A stretch of DNA of 64,000 nucleotides from UBA6170 sp034429975 (GTDB lineage Bacteria; Chloroflexota; Anaerolineae; Anaerolineales; Anaerolineaceae): positions 14,692 to 78,691 of the forward strand of contig DAOUFM010000092.1 of NCBI GenBank assembly GCA_034429975.1, written 5' to 3'. Below, one piece after another: positions 44,268 through 52,677 of this stretch; within the stretch, counting starts at the first letter, position 1, and each line of letters starts with the position of its first letter. The notes beneath the pieces are model-generated. The model ran no database searches and was not told the DNA's origin. It saw only the letters and a program-made list of their open reading frames with translations. The translations under genes were made by a program, and so were the position numbers.

Positions 44268-44737
44268 AAAAAATAACGGTTATCAAGCAGAATTATGAAG
44301 GTTTGGAACTTTGGCGTTACACCGGACAGGAATTATTCCGGAGAGGGGATCTCATCGCCCTGGAGGCATTATTCAACCGGAGTGATACCCCGGTGAAGGA
44401 AATTATTATTAAAAATAAGGATATCTTCCGGGAAGTATTTTTTAATAATCGCTGGTATAACATTTTTGAAATTTATGACCGCGACGATCATCAATTAAAA
44501 GGGTGGTATTGCGATATTTGTAAACCAGCAATTTTTTCAGATTGTGAAATTTCGTATTGTGATCTTTCATTGGATTTATTGGTTATTCCAGATGGTAGAA
44601 AGTTCATTCTGGATGAAGACGAGTTTCATAAACTGCCCCTGGATGAAGAAACGAAAAAAAAAGCTTTAACCAGTTTGAGTGAGTTAAAAGAAAATTTTTT
44701 TGAGATAATTAGATCAATCCCTAAGGTTCAAGCGTAA
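44264..44737 (+). CDS. DUF402 domain protein
   Basis: 157 residues. WYNIFEIYDRDDHQLKGWYC, ISYCDLSLDLLVIPDG and ILDEDEFHKLPL are hallmarks of DUF402, a family with nucleoside di/triphosphatase members in Gram-positives and an RNase-linked member in archaea. It overlaps thiQ by 4 bp, so it is cotranscribed with the TPP-regulated genes; a phosphatase role toward nucleotides or TPP-like compounds could be imagined but is unproven. The 3' end overlaps the convergent lipoprotein gene by 17 bp. Confidence 0.78.
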   Translation: MKKITVIKQNYEGLELWRYTGQELFRRGDLIALEALFNRSDTPVKEIIIKNKDIFREVFFNNRWYNIFEIYDRDDHQLKGWYCDICKPAIFSDCEISYCDLSLDLLVIPDGRKFILDEDEFHKLPLDEETKKKALTSLSELKENFFEIIRSIPKVQA

Positions 44738-45806
44738 TTTCAAAACTGGTCAAGTAAATTGTCCCCGGTAACCGTGAAGCGCTATCCTGCCGGATGGTTA
44801 ATCTGACATTCGTGCTTTCTTCAACCGAGTAAGGAATAAACACCTGGAAGGGGATATGGCTCAAAACTTCATTGGGAGCATCCAGTTGAAAATGTGCATC
44901 GCCAATCACATTCCCATTTTCGTCAATACATTCAATAATAATGGGTGAAGCGCTTAAGATTCTCGCCAGACCTTCCACAATCAACATTCCTCCCTGGGTA
45001 ATACTATTTTCCCTGGGCTGGCGTATGATAATAGGCTCGCTGAAATCCTTTAGGGGAGTGATTTTGTTACTTCCTAACTGCAGTAATATGAGATCGACTG
45101 ATGTCAAATTCATCAAGCGTTGATACCGGTCTCTTGTGTAAATTAATAAGCGACCATATTCAGAAACAGTCTGTAATTCAAAATTGATGGTAGGGGCAAT
45201 CCCGAAATGACGTCCCAGATAATTTCGGTAATTGATATTGTCTTTCAGGATGGTTCTGCCATCTTCTCCTAGAAGTTCCACAATCACCAGACCGTCCTCT
45301 CCGGGGCTGACGATAGCTTCAGGTCGCATGGGAGAAACGACAAATGAATATTGCCCAATATTGTTAATCCGGAAATAAGCCAAGGGCGGAGTAGCAGTGG
45401 GAGTGATAGAAGGCGTTCGAGATGGGAAAGGTGTTCGCGTTGGAAAGCTGGTGCGTGTAGGGATCAGTGTTCGTGAAGGGGTAAACGTAATCGTGGGGGT
45501 ATCTGTGACTGTACTGGAAAGATCTGGAGTAAATGTTCGAGTTGGTTTTTTGGTTCTGGTTGCACTTGGTTCTGGAGGGGATTGTGTCGATGTGATTGTG
45601 TGGGTTGGATCTTCAGGGATCAATGATTGGGTCATGGTAACGCTTGGAGTCGGTGAAGGTAAAAGGGGAACTTCACTTTCCGTTGGGCTCAATTGTTGAG
45701 TTTGCTGGGTACAAGCTGAAATTAAATATAATAAAACAATAAGGATAGGAATTAGCGAGGTTCTGGACAAGTAACCTTTGAAAGAAAAAAAGCTAAGTTT
45801 CTCCAT
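44721..45806 (-). CDS. Lipoprotein with Pro/Thr-rich linker, unknown function
   Basis: 361 residues. Membrane signal ILIVLLYLISAC with lipobox Cys32. A low-complexity Pro/Thr/Ser stretch covers about residues 40-145 with motifs such as TRTSFPTRTPFPSRTPS, probably a wall- or surface-spanning linker. The C-terminal 210 residues are beta-rich and contain ITQGGMLIVEGLARI and DENGNVIGD, reminiscent of Gmad2/immunoglobulin-like domains. No catalytic motif. Last gene of a minus-strand operon, 5 bp after the LLM oxidoreductase. Confidence 0.72.
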   Translation of the reverse strand: MEKLSFFSFKGYLSRTSLIPILIVLLYLISACTQQTQQLSPTESEVPLLPSPTPSVTMTQSLIPEDPTHTITSTQSPPEPSATRTKKPTRTFTPDLSSTVTDTPTITFTPSRTLIPTRTSFPTRTPFPSRTPSITPTATPPLAYFRINNIGQYSFVVSPMRPEAIVSPGEDGLVIVELLGEDGRTILKDNINYRNYLGRHFGIAPTINFELQTVSEYGRLLIYTRDRYQRLMNLTSVDLILLQLGSNKITPLKDFSEPIIIRQPRENSITQGGMLIVEGLARILSASPIIIECIDENGNVIGDAHFQLDAPNEVLSHIPFQVFIPYSVEESTNVRLTIRQDSASRLPGTIYLTSFEITLEP

Positions 45807-45811
45807 AATCT

Positions 45812-46684
45812 TTAAGCAAATGCTGGTGCAATTTCTTGCATAAAGATTTTTATTACTCTTTCTCGTTCTGACTGAGACTGCACTTTAAAGTAAATGATCC
45901 CGTAGGTCATCCCGGCATTTTGGTATTCTTTTAATTGGTGAATGATTTGTTCTTGGTTTCCGGAAATTAAAGTAGGATCGACTTCTGTCTGCTGGCTGTC
46001 AATTGCTACTCTTAATCGAACTGCAACCGTGAAAGGTCGTAATTCAATAATTGATTTAACACTGGATAATGACTCTTCCAGTATCTTTGGTGAGCGACCA
46101 TTTGGGTGCCAACCATCTGCTAAATCAATCGCTCGCTTTAAAGCTGTTTGTGAAACTCCCGCAACCCAAAGAGACGGTCCACCGGCTTGAACAGGTGAAG
46201 GCGAAAAAACCACATTTTCAAATTGATAAAATTTCCCATGAAAGCTTACTTCTGATTTGCTACGCCAACAGGTCCGTAGAACCTGAATCGCTTCGTTCAT
46301 TCTCTTGCCACGATTGTGGAATTGATAACCCAGATTTTGATACTCACTCTCTGACCAACCAATTCCAACTGTGATCATCGTCCTGCCCTCTGATAAATTA
46401 TCAAGAGTGGCCACGGCTTTAGCGACTTCAAGAGGGTTTCTTTGGGGTAAAACCAGGGTGGAGGTCCCAACTTTTATGCTACTGGTGCTGGCAGAAAGAT
46501 AAGCCATTGTTGTCAATGCTTCATAAAGATTGCCATAATCGTCAGCATCTTTTTGGGGTAGAGCGATATGGTCAGTTAGCCAGACTGAATCAAACCCGTT
46601 TTCCTCAGCAGCAAGTGCAGAATCAATGATAGATGACCTTGTGGCTTGAGAACCAAAATTAGGGAGAATAAGTCCAAACTTCAT
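45812..46684 (-). CDS. LLM-class F420/FMN-dependent oxidoreductase
   Basis: 290 residues. MKFGLILPNFGSQ, SVWLTDHIALP, KVGTSTLVLPQRNPLEVAKA, RTMITVGIGWSESEYQNLG and LADGWHP are luciferase-like monooxygenase/F420 oxidoreductase signatures, with a TIM-barrel of normal length. The cofactor could be F420 or FMN; in Chloroflexota F420 is common. It lies 15 bp after a response regulator gene and 5 bp before a lipoprotein gene. Substrate unknown. Confidence 0.85.
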   Translation of the reverse strand: MKFGLILPNFGSQATRSSIIDSALAAEENGFDSVWLTDHIALPQKDADDYGNLYEALTTMAYLSASTSSIKVGTSTLVLPQRNPLEVAKAVATLDNLSEGRTMITVGIGWSESEYQNLGYQFHNRGKRMNEAIQVLRTCWRSKSEVSFHGKFYQFENVVFSPSPVQAGGPSLWVAGVSQTALKRAIDLADGWHPNGRSPKILEESLSSVKSIIELRPFTVAVRLRVAIDSQQTEVDPTLISGNQEQIIHQLKEYQNAGMTYGIIYFKVQSQSERERVIKIFMQEIAPAFA

Positions 46685-46699
46685 GAGAAATATTATATA

Positions 46700-47119
46700 T
46701 TAAATATTAAATTTTTCAATCACTGTTTCCAACCCATGAATGGTTAATGGTTTGGGGATAAAACCATTGGCACCAACGCTAATCGCTTTATTGGATTCGA
46801 AATCAGGTTCACTAGCCGATAAAATCATGATCGGTATTTCACTGGTTGTTTCATGTTTTCGTAAGTCTCTGACTACGTCAAAGCCATTCAATTCTTGCAT
46901 ATTGATGTCAATCATGATCAAATCAGGCTCGTTTTCAATTGCCATATTCATGGCATTTTTTGCAGCCGGGCAAAGAATGGCATTATGGCCCAAAATCAAT
47001 GCGATTTGTTCCATGAGGGATAAAGTATGCGTGTCGTCGTCTACAAAAAGGATCTTTGCCATTTTTTTATTACCATTTAGAAATAAGGTCTTCCCGGATT
47101 TGATGAGTTCCGAAGCCAT
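46700..47119 (-). CDS. Single-domain response regulator
   Basis: 139 residues from ATG 47119, chosen because GGAGG stands 5 nt upstream; a start at 47062 has no ribosome binding site, and one at 47149 is less well placed. Receiver motifs: LFVDDDTHT, phosphoacceptor Asp71 in LIMIDINMQELNG, Ser in MILSASEP and Lys in FIPKPL. The first 20 residues are an extra N-terminal tail. No output domain and no kinase nearby. Confidence 0.85.
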   Translation of the reverse strand: MASELIKSGKTLFLNGNKKMAKILFVDDDTHTLSLMEQIALILGHNAILCPAAKNAMNMAIENEPDLIMIDINMQELNGFDVVRDLRKHETTSEIPIMILSASEPDFESNKAISVGANGFIPKPLTIHGLETVIEKFNI

Positions 47120-47505
47120 CAAAACCTCCGCACGTAATAATTTTGACATTCATTGGAGATAACGGGTCGATTAACAATCTTAATCCTATTTTTAATTTGT
47201 ATTTGATCTTTGTTTTTTGCCCCATCATAATTCACACATATTTGAAGTAGCACAGATTTCACAACCGAAACCAGCCTAACTATTATATCATCAAACAATA
47301 AGGGAGCCTGCCTTATATCTGAATTATGTAAATGAGGTTGATTAAATAATAATTTTACCATTCTGATTCTCTGTTGCAAATTCATTGCCAAAAATTAAAA
47401 GATTTTTTCCTACTGTAATCATAAACAATTATTCAATTAGTGTTCCATACAATATCTTTTCAAATTCATAAAATTTACAGATTTTGAAAGCTTTTTGTTA
47501 GAATT
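47120..47505. other. 386-bp intergenic region, divergent genes
   Basis: AT-rich spacer between the response regulator (minus) and the Cys-cluster gene (plus). It holds a possible minus-strand TATAAT at 47287-47282 without a good -35, and TTTACA with a TAGAAT-like box at 47474-47504 on the plus strand with a 19-bp spacer. A 90-codon minus-strand frame crosses it but has no ribosome binding site. Nothing else was recognised. Confidence 0.4.
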
Positions 47506-48108
47506 ATGAATATGTCAATGCAATTAAGTATTTCAAAAAGATTATTCAAAAAAGAGTTGTTGGCACGCTGCAAGTTACATGAATGTTTCGGTGCTTGTTG
47601 CACGTATGGGGTTTGGCTGGATGTTGGCGAAAAAGAAAAAATTCGAAAATATTCGGAAATTGTACATTCCTGTATGGATCCAAATTCTGGATCTTACGAA
47701 GATTGGTTTGAAGATGAGATTGAAGAAGATTCTTACACATTCAGTGGAAAAGTAATTCACTCAATAATTGTCAATCGTGAAAAACCATTTACCAGAGAAA
47801 CCTGTGTTTTTTTACGGTCTGATCATAAGTGTGCCTTACAGGTTGCTTCTGAAAAAATCGGCGAGCATCCCTGGTTTTTAAAACCGTTTTATTGTGTATT
47901 GCACCCATTGGATATTGATGACAACGATCAAATTTCTTTAGATGAAACCAACATTTTAATAACTGAAGAGAAAAGTTGCCTGCGCAGTTCAAAAGAACCG
48001 CAAGCGCCATTGCTAATTTTTGAAGATGAAATTCGTTATTTATTGGGTGACCAGGTATTTGAAAATGCTCATCAACAAGCTGAAAAACTGTGTGAAAAAA
48101 AGTCTTAA
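47506..48108 (+). CDS. Cys-cluster (YkgJ/DUF3109-like) protein
   Basis: 200 residues. The N-terminal cluster C22-x4-C27-x3-C31-C32 (in CKLHECFGACC) plus later Cys in RETCVFLRSDHKCAL and FYCVLHPLD is the pattern of the zinc/iron-sulfur cluster YkgJ-type proteins, DUF3109 in particular. Three ATG codons stand together at 47506, 47512 and 47518, none with a clear ribosome binding site. Metal binding is likely; the function of the family is not known. Confidence 0.72.
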   Translation: MNMSMQLSISKRLFKKELLARCKLHECFGACCTYGVWLDVGEKEKIRKYSEIVHSCMDPNSGSYEDWFEDEIEEDSYTFSGKVIHSIIVNREKPFTRETCVFLRSDHKCALQVASEKIGEHPWFLKPFYCVLHPLDIDDNDQISLDETNILITEEKSCLRSSKEPQAPLLIFEDEIRYLLGDQVFENAHQQAEKLCEKKS

Positions 48109-48136
48109 GGTTGACCTTTTACAGTTATTAATAATC

Positions 48137-48170
48137 TAAAAAAAGCAGATAGTCTGAATAACCATCTGCT
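48137..48170 (-). terminator. Intrinsic terminator of the kinase gene
   Basis: On the minus strand AGCAGATGGT and ACTATCTGCT form a 10-bp stem with a 7-nt loop, followed by seven T. It is 25 bp after the stop of the Ser/Thr kinase gene. On the plus strand there is no T-run, so it works in one direction. Confidence 0.87.
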
Positions 48171-48194
48171 CAAAAGTTTGTCTTAATAATAAAA

Positions 48195-50459
48195 TTATTT
48201 TCCCTGCCAGGCTGGTTGCATCTCTGCGGAATTCGGGCTATTGGTAAGATTTGTTTGATTCTGACCTTTAATATCCATAATATAAATCTCCATGTTGTTA
48301 TCCCGATTGGATTGAAAAAGAATCCAGGCAGAATCAGGAGACCAGGCAGGATAGGAGTCGAAGGTAGTGTTGGTTAACCGTTTGACCTCCATACCGAAAG
48401 ACTGAACCCGGGTTAAATAAATATCCTGGATACGGCCTTGTAAATTGGTATAGGCAATCCATTCCCCATTAGGGGACCAGGCCGGGTCACTTATGTAAGT
48501 GATGCGCATGAAGAACATATCCCGATCCAAATCAATGAAGTCATTCTGAGGGTCGCGCATCCACAAATACCGCAAGCTGGAAGACGGCAGCACATAGACC
48601 AATCGATCCATCTTGGGTGACCATTCGGGTGAATACTCCTGTTTGTCGGTACTTAATCTTCGTAACCCGGTTCCATCTGGTTTGACAATCATGATTTGCT
48701 TAATGCCGTCCGTGCGATTATCGGTTGTGAAGGCGATCCACTCGCCATCTGGTGACCAGGCAGCTTCGGTTTCGTTTCCGGGGAGGGCAAGGATATTCGA
48801 TATTTCACTGCCATCAGCATTGATGGTATATAGATCGATTTTGTTGACAGTATCACCGGTTTCAGCTGAAAAAACAATTTTTGATCCATCGGGTGACCAG
48901 TTCGGATAAGACTTATTTCCTGGGTTATTGGTTAATTGTTTTTGATCACCAGCGATTAAACTGCCATCTGGTTGCTGGTACACCTTCATCGTCCATAATT
49001 GGAAAGTGGTTCCATCGCCTGAGTTGCTCACATAGGCAACAATTCCATCACGACCAATGGCAGGTAAGGCTTCGGTAGGTGTTATTGTGGGCTCAGGTAT
49101 TTCGGTAGCAGTGGGTTCGATTGTTTCAGTTGGTTCAGGTGCTAAAGTTAATGTCAGGGTTGGCTCAGTGATTGAAGTTTTTGTTGGTAACTCGGAAGGA
49201 ACGACAACCGCCATTGAGGTTTCAGTAAATAGAACAACATGCGAGGTTGCGATTGGTGGATTCCCTTTTCCTGAAAGGAACTTATTTGCCAGGAACCAAA
49301 CACCGCTTACTAAAGCGATTGCCCCTATAATAAAAACTGCCACAAGAACCCAAATGAGCTTCGATTTCTGTTTTGGTTGGGGTTGAGAAATCGGAGATGA
49401 GACCGGACCAGAAATTGGAGTGGAATAAGATCCGGAGATTGGTCCAGAAATCGGGGTAGAATATGGTCCAGAGACAGGGGTTGATCGAGGACCAGAAACC
49501 GGTGTTGAAACAGGCCCTGAAATAGGGGTTGATAAAGGCGGTTGTGAACCGGCTGACCCGCCAATAACTCTGGTTGAATCTGCACTCGAAGCTAATTGAG
49601 TATTATTTCCTTGGGGAATTCCCTCAGATGAGATCTTCGTCTCATTTACCGTAGATTTATTGGAAGAAATCAAAGCATGAACAAAATCAATAACCGAAGG
49701 ATAGCGATCGTCTGGTTTTATAGACAGGGCCTTCTCGATTACCTTTTCAACCTCAAGCGGTACGTTCGGGTTTAGTTCATGAATTGGTTTTAAAGTGGCA
49801 TAGCCGAGCAAGCGTTCAACAGCATCCACTGGTTTCTCATTGGTAAGTACATTATAAAGTGTGGATGCCAAACCAAATTGATCTGAATAATGACCGGTTC
49901 TCCCAGAACCGTATTGCTCCGGCGGTGAATAACCAGGGGTTAATCCGCGAGCTCCGGTGGAGGTCTCCTGGGTTACTTCCGAAGATTTAGCAATTCCAAA
50001 ATCAACCAGAACAACTTCCCCGCGAGGGGTGATTTTTATATTACCTGGTTTAATATCTCGGTGGATGACAGGCGGTTCCTGAGTATGGAGGTAGTTTAGA
50101 GCATCGCCCAATTGTTTTGCCCATTGGATTACTTTATTAACATCCTGCTGCCCATCTCGTTTAACGATCGTGCCAAGATCATCACCCGGGATAAAATCCA
50201 TAACCAGGTATTGACTATCCTCAATCACAAAATAATCGATCACCCGCGGTAAGTTGGGGTGGCGTAAACCAGCTAACAGGCGCGCTTCCTGTAAAAATTG
50301 TTCTCGTCCTTCTCGACGGGGATTTTGGTTGACTTTTACAGCTACTTTGGTTTGTAAAACGGTATCCAGCGCCAGATAAACAGCCCCCATACCCCCTTTT
50401 CCCAATTGATTCTCAATTCGATAACGATCATGTAAGAAGGTATTATATTGAAGGTCCAT
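48195..50459 (-). CDS. Transmembrane Ser/Thr protein kinase with PD40/TolB-like sensor
   Basis: 754 residues. Cytoplasmic PknB-type kinase (about 10-270): glycine loop GKGGMGAVYLA, Lys42 in VAVKV, catalytic HRDIKPGNI, DFGIAK and activation-loop end GYSPPEQYG. A Ser/Pro/Gly tandem repeat follows (about 310-360), then one membrane helix (about 370-392, IWVLVAVFIIGAIALVSGVW), a Pro/Thr/Glu linker, and an external six-bladed PD40 propeller with repeated WSPDGxxI/WSPDSAWI motifs. It would link an outside signal to cytoplasmic phosphorylation. AAGGAG before the ATG; own terminator. Confidence 0.92.
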   Translation of the reverse strand: MDLQYNTFLHDRYRIENQLGKGGMGAVYLALDTVLQTKVAVKVNQNPRREGREQFLQEARLLAGLRHPNLPRVIDYFVIEDSQYLVMDFIPGDDLGTIVKRDGQQDVNKVIQWAKQLGDALNYLHTQEPPVIHRDIKPGNIKITPRGEVVLVDFGIAKSSEVTQETSTGARGLTPGYSPPEQYGSGRTGHYSDQFGLASTLYNVLTNEKPVDAVERLLGYATLKPIHELNPNVPLEVEKVIEKALSIKPDDRYPSVIDFVHALISSNKSTVNETKISSEGIPQGNNTQLASSADSTRVIGGSAGSQPPLSTPISGPVSTPVSGPRSTPVSGPYSTPISGPISGSYSTPISGPVSSPISQPQPKQKSKLIWVLVAVFIIGAIALVSGVWFLANKFLSGKGNPPIATSHVVLFTETSMAVVVPSELPTKTSITEPTLTLTLAPEPTETIEPTATEIPEPTITPTEALPAIGRDGIVAYVSNSGDGTTFQLWTMKVYQQPDGSLIAGDQKQLTNNPGNKSYPNWSPDGSKIVFSAETGDTVNKIDLYTINADGSEISNILALPGNETEAAWSPDGEWIAFTTDNRTDGIKQIMIVKPDGTGLRRLSTDKQEYSPEWSPKMDRLVYVLPSSSLRYLWMRDPQNDFIDLDRDMFFMRITYISDPAWSPNGEWIAYTNLQGRIQDIYLTRVQSFGMEVKRLTNTTFDSYPAWSPDSAWILFQSNRDNNMEIYIMDIKGQNQTNLTNSPNSAEMQPAWQGK
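49385..49535 (-). repeat. In-frame tandem repeat coding for a Ser-Gly-Pro linker
   Basis: About six degenerate 24-bp units encode the 8-residue period T-P-[IV]-S-G-P-x-S just before the membrane helix of the kinase. Nucleotide similarity between units suggests recent slippage or selection for length, so the copy number may vary between strains. Confidence 0.8.
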
Positions 50460-50496
50460 AAAATAAAACTCCTTAGAACGATAAGAAGATGTTTTA

Positions 50497-50526
50497 AGTG
50501 TATGTTAATTTTGTTGAATGTGCAAA
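50497..50526 (-). promoter_or_regulatory. Possible promoter of the Ser/Thr kinase gene
   Basis: On the minus strand TTTGCA, 18 bp, TACACT, each 4 of 6 to consensus, 38 bp before the ATG at 50459. Weak match. Confidence 0.35.
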
Positions 50527-50568
50527 TCATTCAGAAAATTGGTTACAGTCACGAATTTATTTTTTTAT

Positions 50569-50597
50569 TTGACACAGGTTTGCCTTTATAGTAAACT
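50569..50597 (+). promoter_or_regulatory. Promoter of tRNA-Lys
   Basis: TTGACA (perfect), 17-bp spacer, TAAACT. The start of transcription would fall near 50604, a few bases before the mature tRNA 5' end. Confidence 0.75.
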
Positions 50598-50609
50598 TTG
50601 AACCGTTCT

Positions 50610-50681
50610 GGGCGCGTAGCTCAATGGTAGAGCAGTGGCCTTTTAAGCCATTGGTTCAGGGTTCGATCCCCTGCGCGCTCA
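50610..50681 (+). tRNA. tRNA-Lys (anticodon TTT)
   Basis: Full cloverleaf. The 7-bp acceptor stem GGGCGCG/CGCGCTC has one G-T pair. D-arm GCTC/GAGC. Anticodon stem GTGGC/GCCAT with loop CTTTTAA, giving anticodon TTT for lysine. T-arm CAGGG-TTCGATC-CCCTG. Discriminator A at 50681. The CCA end is not encoded. It has its own promoter and a terminator directly after. Confidence 0.96.
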
Positions 50682-50682
50682 C

Positions 50683-50717
50683 AAAAATTCCTGTGAAGGC
50701 AGGAATTTTTTGTTTTT
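50683..50717 (+). terminator. Intrinsic terminator after tRNA-Lys
   Basis: AATTCCTG-TGAAGG-CAGGAATT stem-loop, lengthened by flanking A and T runs, followed by a T-rich tract. It separates the tRNA from the oligopeptidase gene. Confidence 0.88.
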
Positions 50718-50808
50718 TAAAGGTTTTGTAATTTTAAATACGCACTATAATAAAAAGATGCTTGGGCAAGGTGAAACGAATCGGATTAAATATTTTACAG
50801 AGGTAAAC

Positions 50809-52620
50809 ATGGAAACAAATCAAGTAATGAAACGTTCAGAAGTTCCACTGGAACAAACCTGGAATCTGGATAGTATTTTTCCCAGTTTAGAAGCCTGGGA
50901 AAAAGCATTAAATGAAATGGATACGGAAATTGGCCTGATCCAGCCTTTTAGAAACACTTTAGCCCAAAGCCCTCAACAATTGTTAAAATGTCTCCAAACA
51001 GTTGAACATGCCAGTCGTTTAATGGAAAAAGTCTTCCTGTATGCCAGTTTGGAAAGTGCAGTGGATATTTCTAATCAAGGTGCTTCTTCACGGGTAGTTC
51101 AGGCACGCGGTAAATCTTCGAAACTACAGGCTGCCATGGCTTTTGTTGAACCGGAGTTGATTAAGATTGGTTTTAAACAGTTAAAGGAATGGTCCCAGCA
51201 AGATGGCGGACTATCGCTTTATAAAACTTATTTTGAGCAACTAGAGCGCAAACAATCCAAGGTGCGTTCGTTTGAGGTGGAAACGGTATTAGCTATGGCT
51301 TCTGAGCCAATGGGTACCGTTGTGCAAACTTATAACAGTTTAACAAATGTTGAAATTAAATTTGGTCAGGCTACGGATGGTGCCGGAAATACTTATCCTA
51401 TCGAGCAGGGGAATTTAGGGTCATTGCTCAGCCATGAAAATCAAAATGTCCGAAAGACAGCCTGGGAAAATTATAGTGATGGCTTCCTGGCCTATAAAAA
51501 TACACTGGCAGGGCTCCAAATTGCTGGTTTACAAAAGGACATCTTTTATGCAAATTCGCATCATTTTGAAAATAGCCTGGAAGCTTCTTTGTTTCCAAAT
51601 AATATCCCAGAAAAGGTTTTCCACAATCTGATCAGCGTCTTCCGATCTCATTTACCCACCTGGCATAAATATTGGAAAATTCGCAAGCGCTGGTTAGGGT
51701 TGGATGCTTTCCATGTATATGACATAAAGGCGCCGTTGACAGATCATCAACCGGAAATTCTCTACTCCCAAGCGATCGACTGGATTGCCGAAGGAATGGC
51801 ACCTTTGGGAGAAAAATATGTGGGTATTCTTCACGAGGGAGCCACCCGGGATCGCTGGGTGGATTGGGCGGTCAATCAGGGAAAAAGGCAAGGCGCTTTT
51901 TCCAGTGGTGTATATGAAACCCACCCTTTTATTATGATGAGTTATAACAATGATATTTACAGCTTAAGCACTCTGGCGCACGAGTTGGGGCATTCGATGC
52001 ATTCCTATTACACCCGAAAGACTCAACCCTATATTCATGGGCGCTACTCATTATTTGTGGCAGAAGTGGCTTCTAATTTTAATCAAGCCATGGTGCGGAA
52101 TTATTTGTTGCGCACCCAGCTAGATCCGGTCTTCCAACTGGCAATTATTGAAGAGGCAATGTCGAATTTTCATCGCTATTTCTTTATTATGCCTACGCTG
52201 GCTCAATGGGAATTGGAAATGCACCAGCGGTTGGAGCAGGGGAAGGCGATTAATGCGAAAGTGATGATTGATCACTGTGCTGATTTATTCCAGGAAGGCT
52301 ATGGTGATGAGGTGGTCTTTGACCATGACCGCATTGGGATTACCTGGTCACAATTTAGTCATATGTACATGAATTATTACGTTTATCAATATGCTACTGG
52401 GATTTCAGGAGCGCATACGCTGGTAGAGAACATTCTTCATGGCCAGGCTGGTGCTGTGGATCGTTACCTGACCTTTTTAAGCGCTGGTAATTCTGTTTAC
52501 CCGTTGGAAGCTTTATCTGCTGCTGGCGTCGATCTAACCCAATCAGAACCTGTTGAGAAAGCCTTTAATTACCTGGCTGAGATTGTGGACCGATTGGAAA
52601 GTCTATTATTAACTAAATAG
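50809..52620 (+). CDS. pepF: Oligoendopeptidase F (M3 family)
   Basis: 603 residues from ATG 50809 (AGAGGT upstream), the family length; an earlier in-frame ATG at 50710 lies inside the tRNA terminator. The zinc site HELGHSMHS (HExxH) is in LSTLAHELGHSMHSYYTRK, and the third ligand Glu in FVAEVASNFNQ. The N-terminal part with VPLEQTWNLDSIFPS is typical of PepF. Cytoplasmic enzyme cleaving short oligopeptides. Monocistronic, with a terminator after it. Confidence 0.93.
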   Translation: METNQVMKRSEVPLEQTWNLDSIFPSLEAWEKALNEMDTEIGLIQPFRNTLAQSPQQLLKCLQTVEHASRLMEKVFLYASLESAVDISNQGASSRVVQARGKSSKLQAAMAFVEPELIKIGFKQLKEWSQQDGGLSLYKTYFEQLERKQSKVRSFEVETVLAMASEPMGTVVQTYNSLTNVEIKFGQATDGAGNTYPIEQGNLGSLLSHENQNVRKTAWENYSDGFLAYKNTLAGLQIAGLQKDIFYANSHHFENSLEASLFPNNIPEKVFHNLISVFRSHLPTWHKYWKIRKRWLGLDAFHVYDIKAPLTDHQPEILYSQAIDWIAEGMAPLGEKYVGILHEGATRDRWVDWAVNQGKRQGAFSSGVYETHPFIMMSYNNDIYSLSTLAHELGHSMHSYYTRKTQPYIHGRYSLFVAEVASNFNQAMVRNYLLRTQLDPVFQLAIIEEAMSNFHRYFFIMPTLAQWELEMHQRLEQGKAINAKVMIDHCADLFQEGYGDEVVFDHDRIGITWSQFSHMYMNYYVYQYATGISGAHTLVENILHGQAGAVDRYLTFLSAGNSVYPLEALSAAGVDLTQSEPVEKAFNYLAEIVDRLESLLLTK

Positions 52621-52638
52621 AATAGCTAATTGATGAAT

Positions 52639-52677
52639 AAAAGTCCAGGTTTTTATTTGCCTGGGCTTTTTATTTTT
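52639..52677 (+). terminator. Intrinsic terminator after pepF (probably bidirectional)
   Basis: An 11-bp stem AAAAGTCCAGG/CCTGGGCTTTT with one G-T pair and a 10-nt loop, then TATTTTT. It overlaps the last codons of the convergent thioredoxin-like gene and also has T-rich sequence on the other strand. Confidence 0.87.

Noticed and set aside
45397..45699. 100-codon plus-strand frame rich in Val and Gly with repeats
   Set aside because: It is the reverse of the Pro/Thr-rich linker of the lipoprotein gene; the repeat look comes from that low-complexity linker.
47119..47391. 90-codon minus-strand frame in the intergenic region
   Set aside because: No ribosome binding site, no known motif, and it runs into the start of the response regulator gene. 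Could be reconsidered if conserved in relatives.
49385..49535. CRISPR-like array
   Set aside because: Short regular units are in frame inside the kinase gene and code for a Ser-Gly-Pro linker; there are no spacers of uniform length.
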